Shown here in pieces: positions 8,062 to 18,781 of a DNA stretch of 64,000 bases. The position numbers and the translations under genes were made by a program. The notes below the pieces were generated by a model. The model saw only the letters and a program-made list of their open reading frames with translations, was not told the origin of the DNA and searched no databases. Source of the DNA: Citrobacter rodentium NBRC 105723 = DSM 16636 (GTDB taxonomy: Bacteria > Pseudomonadota > Gammaproteobacteria > Enterobacterales > Enterobacteriaceae). The DNA is taken from the NCBI RefSeq assembly GCF_021278985.1, contig NZ_CP082833.1, forward strand, positions 1,922,001 through 1,986,000, given 5' to 3'. Every line of letters starts with the position of its first letter. The stretch's first letter is position 1.

Positions 8062-8952
8062 ATGAGTCAGTCAGAGTTTGATTCAGAACTGCCCAACGGG
8101 ATCGGTCTTGCGCCATACCTGCGTATGAAGCAGGAGGGGATGACCGGGAATGAAAGCCGGATCGTGGAGTGGTTGCTAAAGCCCGGTAATCTCAGCAATG
8201 CCCCGGCAATTAAAGATGTCGCAGAGGCGTTAGCAGTATCTGAGGCCATGATTGTTAAGGTATCGAAGCTGCTGGGATTTAGCGGCTTTCGCAACCTGCG
8301 CAGCGCGCTGGAAGACTATTTTTCCCAGTCGGAGCAGGTTCTCCCGGCAGAACTCTCCTTTGATGAAGCGCCGCAGGATGTGGTGAATAAAGTATTTAAC
8401 ATCACCTTGCGCACCATTATCGAAGGCCAGTCGATCGTCAACGTGGATGAGATTCACCGGGCGGCACGCTTCTTCGCGCAGGCCAGGCAGCGCGATCTCT
8501 ACGGCGCGGGGGGTTCTAACGCGATCTGCGCAGACATGCAGCATAAATTTTTGCGCATTGGCGTACGCTGCCAGACCTACCCGGACGCCCATATTATGAT
8601 GATGTCAGCATCATTACTTAAAGAAGGCGATGTGGTTCTGGTGGTCACCCATTCCGGACGTACCAGTGATGTTAAAGCCGCGGTTGAACTGGCGAAAAAG
8701 AATGGCGCAAAAATTATTTGCATCACCCATAGCTATCATTCACCGATTGCAAAATTAGCTGATTTTATTATTTGCTCGCCCGCGCCGGATACGCCGTTAT
8801 TAGGCAGAAACGCTTCGGCGCGGATATTACAACTGACCCTGCTGGACGCATTTTTTGTTTCTGTCGCCCAGCTTAATATTGAACAGGCAACCGTGAATAT
8901 GCAAAAAACCGGCGCGATTGTTGATTTCTTTTCTCCCGGCGCGCTGAAATAA
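8062..8952 (+). CDS. alsR: Allose operon repressor AlsR (RpiR family)
   Basis: The product has 296 residues, as in E. coli RpiR/AlsR. The N-terminal half is the helix-turn-helix RpiR domain (about residues 15-90; AIKDVAEALAVSEAMIVKVSKLLG-type fold). The C-terminal half is a SIS sugar-phosphate domain (about 125-265; GAGGSNAIC, VVTHSGRTSDV). In E. coli it represses rpiB and the als genes and is released by allose or its phosphate. It is first in the gene row alsR-B-A-C-E-K. Confidence 0.95.
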   Translation: MSQSEFDSELPNGIGLAPYLRMKQEGMTGNESRIVEWLLKPGNLSNAPAIKDVAEALAVSEAMIVKVSKLLGFSGFRNLRSALEDYFSQSEQVLPAELSFDEAPQDVVNKVFNITLRTIIEGQSIVNVDEIHRAARFFAQARQRDLYGAGGSNAICADMQHKFLRIGVRCQTYPDAHIMMMSASLLKEGDVVLVVTHSGRTSDVKAAVELAKKNGAKIICITHSYHSPIAKLADFIICSPAPDTPLLGRNASARILQLTLLDAFFVSVAQLNIEQATVNMQKTGAIVDFFSPGALK

Positions 8953-8956
8953 ATTG

Positions 8957-8980
8957 TTAATCCCGCATCTGCGGGATTAA
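8957..8980 (+). terminator. Perfect hairpin between alsR and alsB
   Basis: TTAATCCCGC, a 4-base loop (ATCT), then GCGGGATTAA gives a perfect 10-bp stem 4 bases after the alsR stop. No T-run follows, so partial termination or mRNA stabilisation between the repressor and transporter genes is likely rather than full termination. Confidence 0.65.
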
Positions 8981-9010
8981 TCCTCTGAAAACTACACTGA
9001 GAATATTATC

Positions 9011-9946
9011 ATGAATAAATATCTGAAATTTTTCAGCGGCGCAGCTATTGGCCTGATATTATCCGGCAGCGCTTTTGCCGCCGCCGATTACGCTGTGGTA
9101 TTAAAAACGTTATCCAATCCATTCTGGGTGGATATGAAAAAAGGAATAGAAGACGAAGCAAAAAAATCCGGTGTCAGCGTTGATATTTTTGCCTCGCCTT
9201 CAGAAGGCGATTTCCAGTCGCAGCTACAGCTCTTTGAAGATCTCAGCAATAAAAATTACAAAGGCATCGCCTTTGCGCCGCTCTCCTCCGTTAACCTGGT
9301 AATGCCCGTCGCCAGAGCCTGGAAAAAAGGGATCTATCTGGTCAATCTTGATGAAAAAATCGATATGGATAACCTGAAAAAAGCGGGCGGGAACGTTGAA
9401 GGATTTGTCACCACTGACAACGTGGCGGTAGGCGCAAAAGGAGCAGCGTTTATTATCGAAAAATTGGGCGCGGAAGGCGGCGAAGTGGCGATTATTGAAG
9501 GTAAGGCGGGAAACGCGTCCGGCGAAGCGCGGCGTAATGGCGCCACCGAATCCTTTAAAAAAGCAAGCCAAATCAAATTAGTGGCAAGCCAGCCCGCAGA
9601 CTGGGACCGTATTAAAGCCCTTGATGTCGCGACCAACGTGCTGCAACGCAACCCGAATATTAAAGCGATATATTGCGCCAACGACACCATGGCGATGGGC
9701 GTTGCCCAGGCGGTGGCAAACGCCGGGAAAACCAGCAAAGTACTGGTCGTCGGCACGGACGGTATTCCGGAGGCGCGTAAAATGGTTGAAGCAGGGCAAA
9801 TGACCGCAACCATCGCCCAGAATCCGGCAGATATCGGCGCGACCGGCCTTAAACTGATGGTCGCTGCTGCAAAAACCGGCAAAGTCATCCCACTGGATAA
9901 AACGCCGGAATTCAGGCTGGTGGATTCCATTCTGGTCACGAAGTAA
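9011..9946 (+). CDS. alsB: D-allose periplasmic binding protein AlsB
   Basis: The product has 311 residues, as in E. coli. A signal peptide (MNKYLKFFSGAAIGLILSGSAFA) leads into a type I periplasmic sugar-binding fold of the ribose/allose cluster (YAVVLKTLSNPFW, FVTTDNVAVGAKGA, YCANDTMAMGVAQAV, VVGTDGIPEA). It captures allose for the AlsAC ABC importer; in E. coli it can also bind ribose. A REP unit follows before alsA. Confidence 0.96.
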   Translation: MNKYLKFFSGAAIGLILSGSAFAAADYAVVLKTLSNPFWVDMKKGIEDEAKKSGVSVDIFASPSEGDFQSQLQLFEDLSNKNYKGIAFAPLSSVNLVMPVARAWKKGIYLVNLDEKIDMDNLKKAGGNVEGFVTTDNVAVGAKGAAFIIEKLGAEGGEVAIIEGKAGNASGEARRNGATESFKKASQIKLVASQPADWDRIKALDVATNVLQRNPNIKAIYCANDTMAMGVAQAVANAGKTSKVLVVGTDGIPEARKMVEAGQMTATIAQNPADIGATGLKLMVAAAKTGKVIPLDKTPEFRLVDSILVTK

Positions 9947-9956
9947 GTCTGTCATT

Positions 9957-10013
9957 ATGCCGGAGGGCCTACCGCCTGGATGTAGGCCTGGTAAGCGCAG
10001 CGCCATCAGGCAT
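9957..10013. repeat. REP inside the als operon
   Basis: TAGGCCTG-GTAAGCGCAGCGCC-ATCAGGCA (9983-10012) is a REP of the second subtype, with a degenerate partner before it (from 9958). It sits between the binding-protein and ATPase genes, a place where REPs are known to protect the upstream mRNA and give excess binding protein. Confidence 0.8.
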
Positions 10014-10044
10014 TAACACGAAGTCTGGTGCAGAGAGGTTAATT

Positions 10045-11577
10045 ATGGTCACGCCATATATTTCAATGGCGGGGATCGGCAAATCCTTTGGCCCGGTTCA
10101 CGCATTAAAAGCGGTTGATTTAACGATTTACCCTCACGAAATACATGCCTTATTAGGGGAGAATGGCGCCGGTAAATCAACGTTGATGAAAATCTTGTCG
10201 GGGATATATGAACCGACCAAAGGCACCATTACTCTTAATAATATCAGTTATGACAAGCTGGATCATAAATTAGCAGCCCAGCTCGGCATCGGTATTATTT
10301 ACCAGGAGCTCAGCGTTATTGATGAATTAACGGTGCTGGAGAATTTATATATTGGTCGCCATCTGACAAAAAAAGTCTGCGGCGTCAACGTTATCGACTG
10401 GAAAGAGATGCGTATACGGGCGGCGATGATGCTATTGCGCGTCGGTTTAAAGGTCGATTTAGATGAAAAAGTGGCGAATTTATCAATTAGTCACAAGCAG
10501 ATGCTGGAAATCGCCAAAACCCTGATGCTCGACGCCAAAGTGCTGATCATGGATGAACCCACCTCTTCACTGACCAATAAAGAGGTGGACTATTTATTCC
10601 TGATTATGAATCAGCTGCGCAAAGAGGGTGCCGCCATTGTCTATATCTCGCACAAACTGGCGGAGATTCGCCGCATTTGCGACCGCTATACGGTCATGAA
10701 AGACGGCAGCAGCGTATGCAGCGGGATGGTAAGTGATGTGTCAAACGACGATATCGTCCGGCTGATGGTGGGCCGCGAGCTACAAAACCGCTTTAACACC
10801 ATGAAGGAGAGCACCGGTAACATCGATCGCGATACGGTGTTTGAGGTGAAAAACGTCACCAGCCGCGACAGGAAAAAGGTTCGCGATATCTCCTTTAGCG
10901 TCAGCCGTGGAGAAATCTTAGGGTTTGCCGGGCTGGTCGGCTCCGGGCGCACCGAACTGATGGATTGTCTGTTTGGGGTGGATAAACGCGCCGGTGGCGA
11001 AATTCTCCTGAACGGCAAAGATATCTCTCCCCGCTCGCCTCTGGATGCGGTGAAAAAAGGCATGGCTTACATCACCGAAAGCCGCCGGGATAACGGATTT
11101 TTCCCCAATTTTTCGATCGCGCAGAATATGGCCATCAGCCGCAGCCTGAAAACAGGCGGCTACAAAGGCGCGATGGGTCTACTGGATGAAAGCGAAGAGT
11201 TGCGTACCGCCGAAGCGCAGCGCGAACTCCTGGCGTTAAAGTGCCACTCGGTTAACCAGAACATCACGGAGCTTTCCGGCGGCAATCAGCAAAAAGTCCT
11301 TATCTCTAAATGGCTGTGCTGTCATCCGGAAGTAATCATTTTCGATGAACCCACCAGGGGAATCGACATTGGCGCCAAAGCCGAAATTTATAAAGTGATG
11401 CGCCAACTGGCGGACGAAGGAAAAGTCATCCTGATGGTTTCATCTGAACTTCCTGAAATTATCGCCGTCTGCGACCGCATCGCCGTGTTCTGCGAAGGAC
11501 GACTGACGCAAATCCTGACAAACCGTGATGACATGAGCGAAGAGGAGATTATGGTATGGGCATTACCACAAGAGTAA
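10045..11577 (+). CDS. alsA: D-allose ABC importer ATPase AlsA
   Basis: The product has 510 residues with two fused ABC domains. The first has Walker A GENGAGKST (about residue 40), signature LSISHKQM and Walker B VLIMDEP. The second has a degenerate Walker A (GLVGSGRTE), signature LSGGNQQK and Walker B VIIFDEP. This is the CUT2 arrangement, near-identical to E. coli AlsA. It powers allose uptake with AlsC. Its 3' end overlaps alsC by 22 bases, indicating translational coupling. Confidence 0.97.
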   Translation: MVTPYISMAGIGKSFGPVHALKAVDLTIYPHEIHALLGENGAGKSTLMKILSGIYEPTKGTITLNNISYDKLDHKLAAQLGIGIIYQELSVIDELTVLENLYIGRHLTKKVCGVNVIDWKEMRIRAAMMLLRVGLKVDLDEKVANLSISHKQMLEIAKTLMLDAKVLIMDEPTSSLTNKEVDYLFLIMNQLRKEGAAIVYISHKLAEIRRICDRYTVMKDGSSVCSGMVSDVSNDDIVRLMVGRELQNRFNTMKESTGNIDRDTVFEVKNVTSRDRKKVRDISFSVSRGEILGFAGLVGSGRTELMDCLFGVDKRAGGEILLNGKDISPRSPLDAVKKGMAYITESRRDNGFFPNFSIAQNMAISRSLKTGGYKGAMGLLDESEELRTAEAQRELLALKCHSVNQNITELSGGNQQKVLISKWLCCHPEVIIFDEPTRGIDIGAKAEIYKVMRQLADEGKVILMVSSELPEIIAVCDRIAVFCEGRLTQILTNRDDMSEEEIMVWALPQE

Positions 11578-12536
11578 AAGGCGAATTGCGCGAGAAAAAG
11601 CCGTTCAACTTCCCGCTGTTCTGGGATAAATATGGCACCTTTTTTATCCTCGGTATTATCGTCGCGATCTTCGGCTCACTGTCACCCGAATATTTTCTGA
11701 CCACCAACAATATCACGCAGATTTTTGTGCAAAGCTCCGTGACGGTGCTGATCGGTATGGGGGAGTTCTTCGCCATTCTGGTGGCGGGCATTGACCTCTC
11801 CGTCGGGGCTATTCTGGCGCTTTCCGGGATGGTAACCGCTAAACTGATGCTGGCGGGCGTCGATCCTTTTTTTGCCGCAATTATTGGCGGCGTGCTGGTT
11901 GGCGGCGTGCTGGGAGCGATTAACGGTTGCCTGGTCAACTGGACCGGTTTGCATCCTTTTATTATCACTCTCGGCACTAACGCTATTTTTCGCGGTATCA
12001 CGCTGGTGATTTCTGACGCCAACTCGGTATATGGCTTTTCGTTCGATTTCGTCAATTTCTTTGCCGCCAGCGTAATCGGCATTCCTGTTCCCGTGATCTT
12101 CTCGCTGCTTATTGCGCTCATCCTCTGGTTCCTGACGACCCGCCTCAGACTCGGGCGCAATATCTACGCGCTTGGCGGTAATAAAAATTCGGCGTTCTAC
12201 TCCGGGATTGACGTCAAATTTCACATCCTGGTGGTGTTTATTATCTCCGGCATTTGCGCAGGACTGGCAGGCGTCGTCTCCACCGCGAGGCTGGGCGCGG
12301 CGGAACCGCTGGCCGGAATGGGCTTTGAAACCTATGCCATCGCCAGCGCCATCATTGGCGGCACCAGCTTCTTCGGCGGTAAGGGACGCATCTTCTCGGT
12401 GGTCATTGGCGGCCTGATCATCGGCACCATTAACAACGGCCTGAATATTCTGCAGGTTCAAACCTATTACCAGCTGGTGGTAATGGGTGGACTAATTATC
12501 GCGGCTGTCGCCCTCGACCGTCTTATCAGTAAGTAA
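11556..12536 (+). CDS. alsC: D-allose ABC importer permease AlsC
   Basis: The product has 326 residues and about ten hydrophobic segments. The CUT2 permease signature AGIDLSVGAILAL lies near residue 72, and the conserved GRNIYALGGNKNSAFYSGI loop lies past the middle. It starts inside the end of alsA. It forms the membrane channel for allose with AlsA and AlsB. Confidence 0.96.
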   Translation: MGITTRVKGELREKKPFNFPLFWDKYGTFFILGIIVAIFGSLSPEYFLTTNNITQIFVQSSVTVLIGMGEFFAILVAGIDLSVGAILALSGMVTAKLMLAGVDPFFAAIIGGVLVGGVLGAINGCLVNWTGLHPFIITLGTNAIFRGITLVISDANSVYGFSFDFVNFFAASVIGIPVPVIFSLLIALILWFLTTRLRLGRNIYALGGNKNSAFYSGIDVKFHILVVFIISGICAGLAGVVSTARLGAAEPLAGMGFETYAIASAIIGGTSFFGGKGRIFSVVIGGLIIGTINNGLNILQVQTYYQLVVMGGLIIAAVALDRLISK

Positions 12537-12546
12537 GGAATTCATA

Positions 12547-13242
12547 ATGAAAATTTCTCCCTCTCTCATGTGTATGGACCTGCTGAAGTTTAAAGAACAG
12601 ATTGAATTTATCGACAGCCATGCAGACTATTTTCACATCGATATTATGGATGGCCATTTCGTGCCGAACCTGACGCTATCGCCCTTTTTCGTCAGCCAGG
12701 TTAAGAAACTGGCAAGCATTCCGCTGGACTGCCACCTGATGGTCACCCGTCCCCAGGACTACATTAGCCAGCTTGCTCAGGCCGGAGCCGATTTCATCAC
12801 CCTGCACCCTGAAACCATCAACGGCCAGGCCTTCCGCCTGATTGATGAAATTCGCCGCCACGGCATGAAGGTCGGTCTGATCCTCAACCCAGAAACGCCG
12901 GTTGAGACGATGAAGTATTACATTCACAAAGCCGATAAAATTACGGTGATGACCGTCGATCCCGGCTTCGCAGGCCAACCGTTTATTCCGGAGATGTTAG
13001 ATAAAATTGCCGAACTAAAACGCTGGCGCGAGCGGGAAGGATGGCAATATGAGATCGAGGTGGATGGCTCCTGTAACCAGCTAACCTACCAGCAACTGAT
13101 GGCGGCCGGAGCGGATGTCTTTATCGTCGGCACCTCCGGGTTGTTTAACCATGCCGCGGACATTGATAAGGCATGGAATATCATGACCGCGCAAATTCTG
13201 GCGGCGAAAAACGAGGCGCTTCCCCATGCAAAAACAGCGTAA
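12547..13242 (+). CDS. alsE: D-allulose-6-phosphate 3-epimerase AlsE
   Basis: The product has 231 residues of the ribulose-phosphate epimerase TIM-barrel family. The metal ligands are visible: His and Asp in FHIDIMDGHFVPN (about 34-41), His in DCHLMV (about 66) and Asp in EIEVDGS (about 175). It converts allulose 6-phosphate to fructose 6-phosphate, linking allose to glycolysis. It begins 10 bases after alsC (SD AAGGAATTC) and overlaps alsK by 17 bases. Confidence 0.96.
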   Translation: MKISPSLMCMDLLKFKEQIEFIDSHADYFHIDIMDGHFVPNLTLSPFFVSQVKKLASIPLDCHLMVTRPQDYISQLAQAGADFITLHPETINGQAFRLIDEIRRHGMKVGLILNPETPVETMKYYIHKADKITVMTVDPGFAGQPFIPEMLDKIAELKRWREREGWQYEIEVDGSCNQLTYQQLMAAGADVFIVGTSGLFNHAADIDKAWNIMTAQILAAKNEALPHAKTA

Positions 13243-14131
13243 CGTGGTGGCTGGCGTGGATATGGGAGCAACCCATATCCGTTTTTGTCTGCAAACACAT
13301 ACCGGTGAGGTCCTGCACTGCGCAAAACAGCGCACCGCAGAGGTCATCGCTCCCGGTGTGGTTGCGGGTATCGCCGCCCTGCTCGGCGAACAGCTCGCGC
13401 GATTTCAGGCGCGATGCTCCGGCCTGATCATCGGCTTTCCGGCGCTGGTTGGCAAAGATAAACGCACCATCATCTCGACGCCTAATCTGCCTTTGCAGCC
13501 AGAAGAGTTCGCAGGACTTGCCGGTAAACTGGAAGATGCGCTGCGCTGCCCGGTAGAGTTTTCCCGCGACGTCAATCTACAGCTTTCCTGGGACGTAACG
13601 GAACACCATCTCACGCAACAGCAGGTTCTGGCCGCCTATCTGGGCACCGGTATGGGGTTCGCTGTGTGGATGAACGGCGCCCCCTGGACCGGCGCGCACG
13701 GTGTGGCAGGGGAACTGGGCCATATTCCCCTCGGCGATATGACGCATCGGTGCGCCTGCGGCAATCCCGGGTGTCTGGAAACAATCTGCTCCGGACTCGC
13801 CTTAAAACGCTGGTATGAACAACAGCCGCGCGAATATGCACTGGGCGATTTATTCCGCCACGCCGGACGGGAGCCGTTTATCGAAACGCTGCTCGAAAAC
13901 GCCGCCCGCGCCATCGCCACCGCAATCAACCTTTTTGATCCAGACGCGGTCATTCTCGGCGGCGGAGTAATTGATATGCCTGATTTCCCACGCGAAAAAT
14001 TGATTACTCGCACCCAAACATATCTGCGCCGTCCGTTGCCGTTTCAGGCTGTGCGCTTTTTTGCCGCCTCCTCCTCCGACTTTAACGGCGCGCAAGGCGC
14101 CGCCACGCTGGCGCGAAGTCGTTTTGGCTGA
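13226..14131 (+). CDS. alsK: D-allose kinase AlsK (ROK family)
   Basis: The product has 301 residues of the ROK family: phosphate loop VDMGATHIRF (about 10-19), catalytic Asp in the GAHGVAGELGHIPLGD region, and the ROK zinc site (C-A-C-G-x-x-G-C-L-E, about residues 172-181). It phosphorylates allose to allose 6-phosphate, the substrate of RpiB. It ends the operon; in E. coli mdtNOP and others separate it from fdhF, but not here. Confidence 0.95.
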   Translation: MQKQRNVVAGVDMGATHIRFCLQTHTGEVLHCAKQRTAEVIAPGVVAGIAALLGEQLARFQARCSGLIIGFPALVGKDKRTIISTPNLPLQPEEFAGLAGKLEDALRCPVEFSRDVNLQLSWDVTEHHLTQQQVLAAYLGTGMGFAVWMNGAPWTGAHGVAGELGHIPLGDMTHRCACGNPGCLETICSGLALKRWYEQQPREYALGDLFRHAGREPFIETLLENAARAIATAINLFDPDAVILGGGVIDMPDFPREKLITRTQTYLRRPLPFQAVRFFAASSSDFNGAQGAATLARSRFG

Positions 14132-14182
14132 TGCTCCGCAACGTCGGTTATCGTCGCTTATTGCCTTTTCGTCACGTCAAAA

Positions 14183-14192
14183 CTGTCGACAG
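14183..14192 (+). promoter_or_regulatory. Possible FhlA upstream activator site of fdhF
   Basis: CTGTCGACAG is a perfect palindrome about 70 bases before the sigma-54 promoter. In E. coli the fdhF activator sequence bound by FhlA lies roughly 100 bases upstream and contains a GTCGACA core. The assignment is by analogy. Confidence 0.5.
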
Positions 14193-14259
14193 CCTGTTTT
14201 TCGTCAGGGTTTTGACCAAATTTTGCCCGTAATATCAGGGAAAGCCCCCAATTAAAATG

Positions 14260-14275
14260 TGGCATAAAAGATGCA
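14260..14275 (+). promoter_or_regulatory. Sigma-54 promoter of fdhF
   Basis: TGGCATAAAAGATGCA carries the GG and GC doublets of the -24/-12 sigma-54 promoter with correct spacing, and is the same as the E. coli fdhF promoter sequence I know. It gives formate- and FhlA-dependent anaerobic expression. Confidence 0.88.
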
Positions 14276-14327
14276 TACTCAGGGCGAGAAGCGTGTATGC
14301 GCGATTTGATTAACTGGAGCGAGACCG

Positions 14328-16475
14328 ATGAAAAAAGTCGTCACGGTTTGCCCGTATTGCGCATCAGGTTGCAAAATCAACCTGGTGGTCGATAACGGCA
14401 AAATCGTCCGGGCTGAGGCGGCGCAGGGGAAAACCAACCAGGGTACCCTGTGTCTGAAGGGCTATTATGGCTGGGATTTTATTAACGATACCCAGATCCT
14501 GACCCCGCGCCTGAAAACCCCCATGATTCGTCGCCAGCGCGGCGGCAAACTGGAATCTGTTTCCTGGGATGAAGCGCTGAATTATGTCGCCGAGCGCCTG
14601 AGCGCCATTAAAGCGAAATACGGCCCTGACGCCATCCAGACGACCGGCTCGTCGCGTGGCACCGGGAATGAAACCAACTACATCATGCAAAAATTCGCGC
14701 GCGCCGTTATTGGTACCAATAACGTTGACTGCTGCGCTCGCGTCTGACACGGCCCATCGGTTGCAGGTCTGCACCAGTCGGTCGGTAACGGCGCAATGAG
14801 TAATGCGATTAACGAAATTGATAACACCGATCTCGTGTTTATCTTCGGGTACAACCCGGCGGATTCCCACCCAATCGTGGCGAATCACGTGATTAACGCG
14901 AAGCGTAACGGAGCGAAAATTATTGTCTGCGATCCGCGCAAAATTGAAACCGCGCGCATTGCCGATATGCACATCGCATTGAGAAACGGCTCGAACATCG
15001 CGCTGTTGAATGCAATGGGGCATGTCATTATTGAAGAAAATCTGTACGACCAGGCGTTCGTCGCTTCGCGTACGGAAGGCTTTGAAGAGTACCGCAAGAT
15101 TGTCGAAGGCTACACGCCGGAGTCCGTTGAGGATATTACCGGCGTCAGCGCGCAGGACATTCGTCAGGCGGCGCGGATGTACGCTGGCGCGAAAAGCGCG
15201 TCGATCCTGTGGGGCATGGGCGTCACCCAGTTCTACCAGGGCGTGGAAACCGTGCGTTCGCTGACCAGCCTCGCGATGCTGACCGGAAACCTCGGCAAGC
15301 CGAGCGTCGGCGTCAACCCGGTGCGTGGGCAGAACAACGTACAGGGCGCGTGCGACATGGGCGCGCTGCCGGATACCTATCCGGGCTACCAGTACGTCAA
15401 GTTCCCGGAAAACCGCGAGAAATTCGCCAAAGCCTGGGGCGTGGAAAGCCTGCCGGCCCATACCGGCTACCGCATCAGCGAGCTGCCGCACCGTGCGGCG
15501 CATGGCGAAGTGCGCGCGGCGTACATCATGGGCGAAGATCCGCTACAGACCGATGCCGAGCTGTCTGCGGTGCGTAAAGCGTTTGAGGATCTGGAGCTGG
15601 TCATCGTGCAGGACATCTTTATGACCAAAACCGCGTCGGCGGCGGATGTGATTTTACCGTCAACGTCGTGGGGCGAGCATGAAGGGGTCTTTACCGCCGC
15701 TGACCGTGGCTTCCAGCGCTTCTTCAAAGCGGTTGAGCCGAAGTGGGATCTGAAAACGGACTGGCAAATCATCAGCGAGATCGCCACCCGGATGGGCTAC
15801 CCGATGCACTACAACAACACCCAGGAGATCTGGGACGAGTTGCGTCATCTGTGCCCGGATTTCTACGGCGCCACTTACGAGAAGATGGGCGAACTGGGTT
15901 ATATCCAGTGGCCGTGCCGCGATACCTCAGACGCCGATCAGGGCACCTCTTATCTCTTTAAAGAGAAATTTGATACCCCGAACGGCCTCGCGCAGTTCTT
16001 CACCTGCGACTGGGTCGCGCCGATCGACAAGCTGACCGAAGAGTACCCGCTGGTGCTGTCGACGGTGCGCGAAGTCGGCCACTACTCCTGCCGCTCGATG
16101 ACCGGTAACTGCGCGGCGCTGGCGGCGCTGGCGGACGAGCCGGGCTATGCGCAGATCAACACCGCCGACGCCGCGCGTCTGGGGATTGAAGACGAAGCGC
16201 TGGTCTGGGTTCACTCGCGCAAAGGCAAGATCATTACCCGCGCGCAGGTCAGCGATCGCCCGAACAAAGGGGCGATTTACATGACCTACCAGTGGTGGAT
16301 TGGCGCCTGTAACGAGCTGGTAACCGAGAACCTGAGCCCGATTACCAAAACGCCGGAGTATAAGTATTGCGCCGTGCGCGTCGAGCCGATCGCCGATCAG
16401 CGAGCCGCCGAGCAGTATGTGATTGACGAGTATAACAAGTTGAAAACCCGTCTGCGCGAAAGCGCAATGGGGTGA
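14328..16475 (+). CDS. fdhF: Formate dehydrogenase H, selenoprotein FdhF (UGA = Sec140)
   Basis: One reading frame of 716 codons crosses an in-frame TGA at 14745-14747. The expected selenocysteine context (CCARV-U-HGPS) matches E. coli FdhF, 715 residues. The N-terminus binds one [4Fe-4S] cluster (C-x2-C-x3-C at 8-15, C42). The rest is the molybdopterin bis-MGD fold, with His141 after the Sec and Arg333-type region (GQNNVQGACDMG). It oxidises formate to CO2 in the formate hydrogenlyase complex. Annotating two ORFs here would be wrong. Confidence 0.98.
14745..14790 (+). other. Selenocysteine codon and SECIS hairpin of fdhF
   Basis: The TGA is followed directly by the known bacterial SECIS segment, with loop GGTTGCAGGTCTGCACC bulged by T as SelB requires. 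The upper stem bases pair (GGTTGCAGG / CTGCACC). This element sits inside the coding region. Confidence 0.9.
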
Positions 16476-16574
16476 TGCTTATCAGGCCCACCTGGTAGGT
16501 CTGATAAGCGTAGCGCCATCAGGCTGCTGTATGCAAAATGCCTGATGGCGATGCTGACGCATCTTATCAGGCCT
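16475..16574. repeat. REP/BIME, left part, split by the IS element
   Basis: Three REP arms follow the fdhF stop (CTTATCAGGCC at about 16479, GTCTGATAAGCGTAGCGCCATCAGG at about 16499, GCCTGATGGCG..CTTATCAGGCCT ending at 16574). The last arm is interrupted after ATCAGGCCT; its continuation ACAGAG lies at 17856. Confidence 0.85.
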
Positions 16575-16588
16575 TGTATTATCCCTTC

Positions 16589-17748
<1,160 letters not shown>

Positions 17749-17910
17749 AATATGGTGGAAGGGATGAAAAAACAGCGCCTGACGGCGCTGTGACTGGTAT
17801 GCCTGCAATCCGGTAAGGCGGAAAATAAAAAAGCTTGCAGGCGATAACAGTATCTACAGAGTGGGTTCGTGCAGGCCTGGCCGCTGTCCGGCAAGGTCAT
17901 ACTCGTCCGC

Positions 17911-17937
17911 AGCCTCCTTCGCGGAGGCTGTTTTTTT
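17911..17937 (+). terminator. Rho-independent terminator before yjcO
   Basis: AGCCTCC-TTCGC-GGAGGCT followed by GTTTTTTT. A 7-bp G+C stem plus T-run is a canonical terminator. It lies 56 bases past the right end of the IS element, so it was probably the fdhF terminator before the insertion. Confidence 0.88.
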
Positions 17938-17989
17938 ATCCATACAATCTCTTTATACTGTTTCTTCCCTACCTACCCAACTATACAAA

Positions 17990-18679
17990 ATGAAACGACT
18001 TATAGCGTTAACGCTATTTATTACCGCCTTTACCCATGCCGCCGATCCTGAGCCGGGGAGCCAGTACTTGCAGGCCGCAGAGGCAGGCGACAAACGCGCG
18101 CAGTATTTCCTCGCCGAAAGCTGGTTCAGCTTCGGCGATTTGAGCAAAGCCGAATACTGGGCGCAGAAATCGGCCAGTAACGGCGATGCGGACGCCTGCG
18201 CGCTGCTGGCGCAGATCAAAATCACCAATCCGGTCAGCCTGGATTACCCCGAAGCAAAAACGCTGGCGGAAAAAGCCGCGCAGGCGGGCAGTAAAGCGGG
18301 CGAAATCACGCTGGCGCGGATCCTGGTGAACACTCAGGCCGGTAAGCCGGACTATCCGCGGGCCATTTCCCTGCTGCAAAACGCGTCGCAAAACCTGGAG
18401 AGCGACGTGGCGGTTGATGCGCAAATGCTGCTTGGGCTGATTTACGCCAACGGCGTCGGCATTCCGGGAGACGACGATAAGGCGACCTGGTACTTCAAAC
18501 GCAGCTCCGCGATATCCCGTACCGGCTATTCCGAATACTGGGCGGGAATGATGTTCCTCAACGGCGAGGAGGGCTTTATTGAGAAGAACAAACAGAAGGC
18601 GCTGCACTGGCTGAATCTGAGCTGTACCGAAGGATTCGATACCGGCTGCGAAGAGTTTGAGAAGCTAACCAACGGGTAA
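17990..18679 (+). CDS. yjcO: YjcO, exported Sel1-repeat protein
   Basis: The product has 229 residues, the same length as E. coli YjcO. A short signal peptide (MKRLIALTLFITAFTHA) precedes four to five Sel1/TPR-like units (for example AQYFLAESWFSFGDLSKAEYWAQKSA, and LLGLIYANGVGIPGDDDKATWYFKRS). Such solenoids bind protein partners; the role is unknown. The start is ATG at 17990; upstream in-frame codons run into the terminator. Confidence 0.92.
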   Translation: MKRLIALTLFITAFTHAADPEPGSQYLQAAEAGDKRAQYFLAESWFSFGDLSKAEYWAQKSASNGDADACALLAQIKITNPVSLDYPEAKTLAEKAAQAGSKAGEITLARILVNTQAGKPDYPRAISLLQNASQNLESDVAVDAQMLLGLIYANGVGIPGDDDKATWYFKRSSAISRTGYSEYWAGMMFLNGEEGFIEKNKQKALHWLNLSCTEGFDTGCEEFEKLTNG

Positions 18680-18686
18680 ACGCTGA

Positions 18687-18765
18687 GCGCCTGATAGCGA
18701 CGCTCACGCGTCTTATCAGGCCTACAAAGCGAATGCAGGCCTGATAAGCGTAGCGCCATCAGGCA
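18687..18765. repeat. BIME between yjcO and gltP
   Basis: Two facing REP units: GCCTGATAGCG..CTTATCAGGCCTAC (18687-18725) and GCAGGCCTGATAAGCG..CCATCAGGCA (18735-18765). The first contains an intact copy (18715-18725) of the sequence targeted by the IS621-type bridge RNA. It lies between convergent genes. Confidence 0.88.
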
Positions 18766-18781
18766 CTCAACGCGTCAACCA

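Noticed and set aside
14328..14747. Separate short protein before fdhF
   Set aside because: The stop is the selenocysteine UGA of FdhF, followed by the SECIS hairpin; it is one gene.
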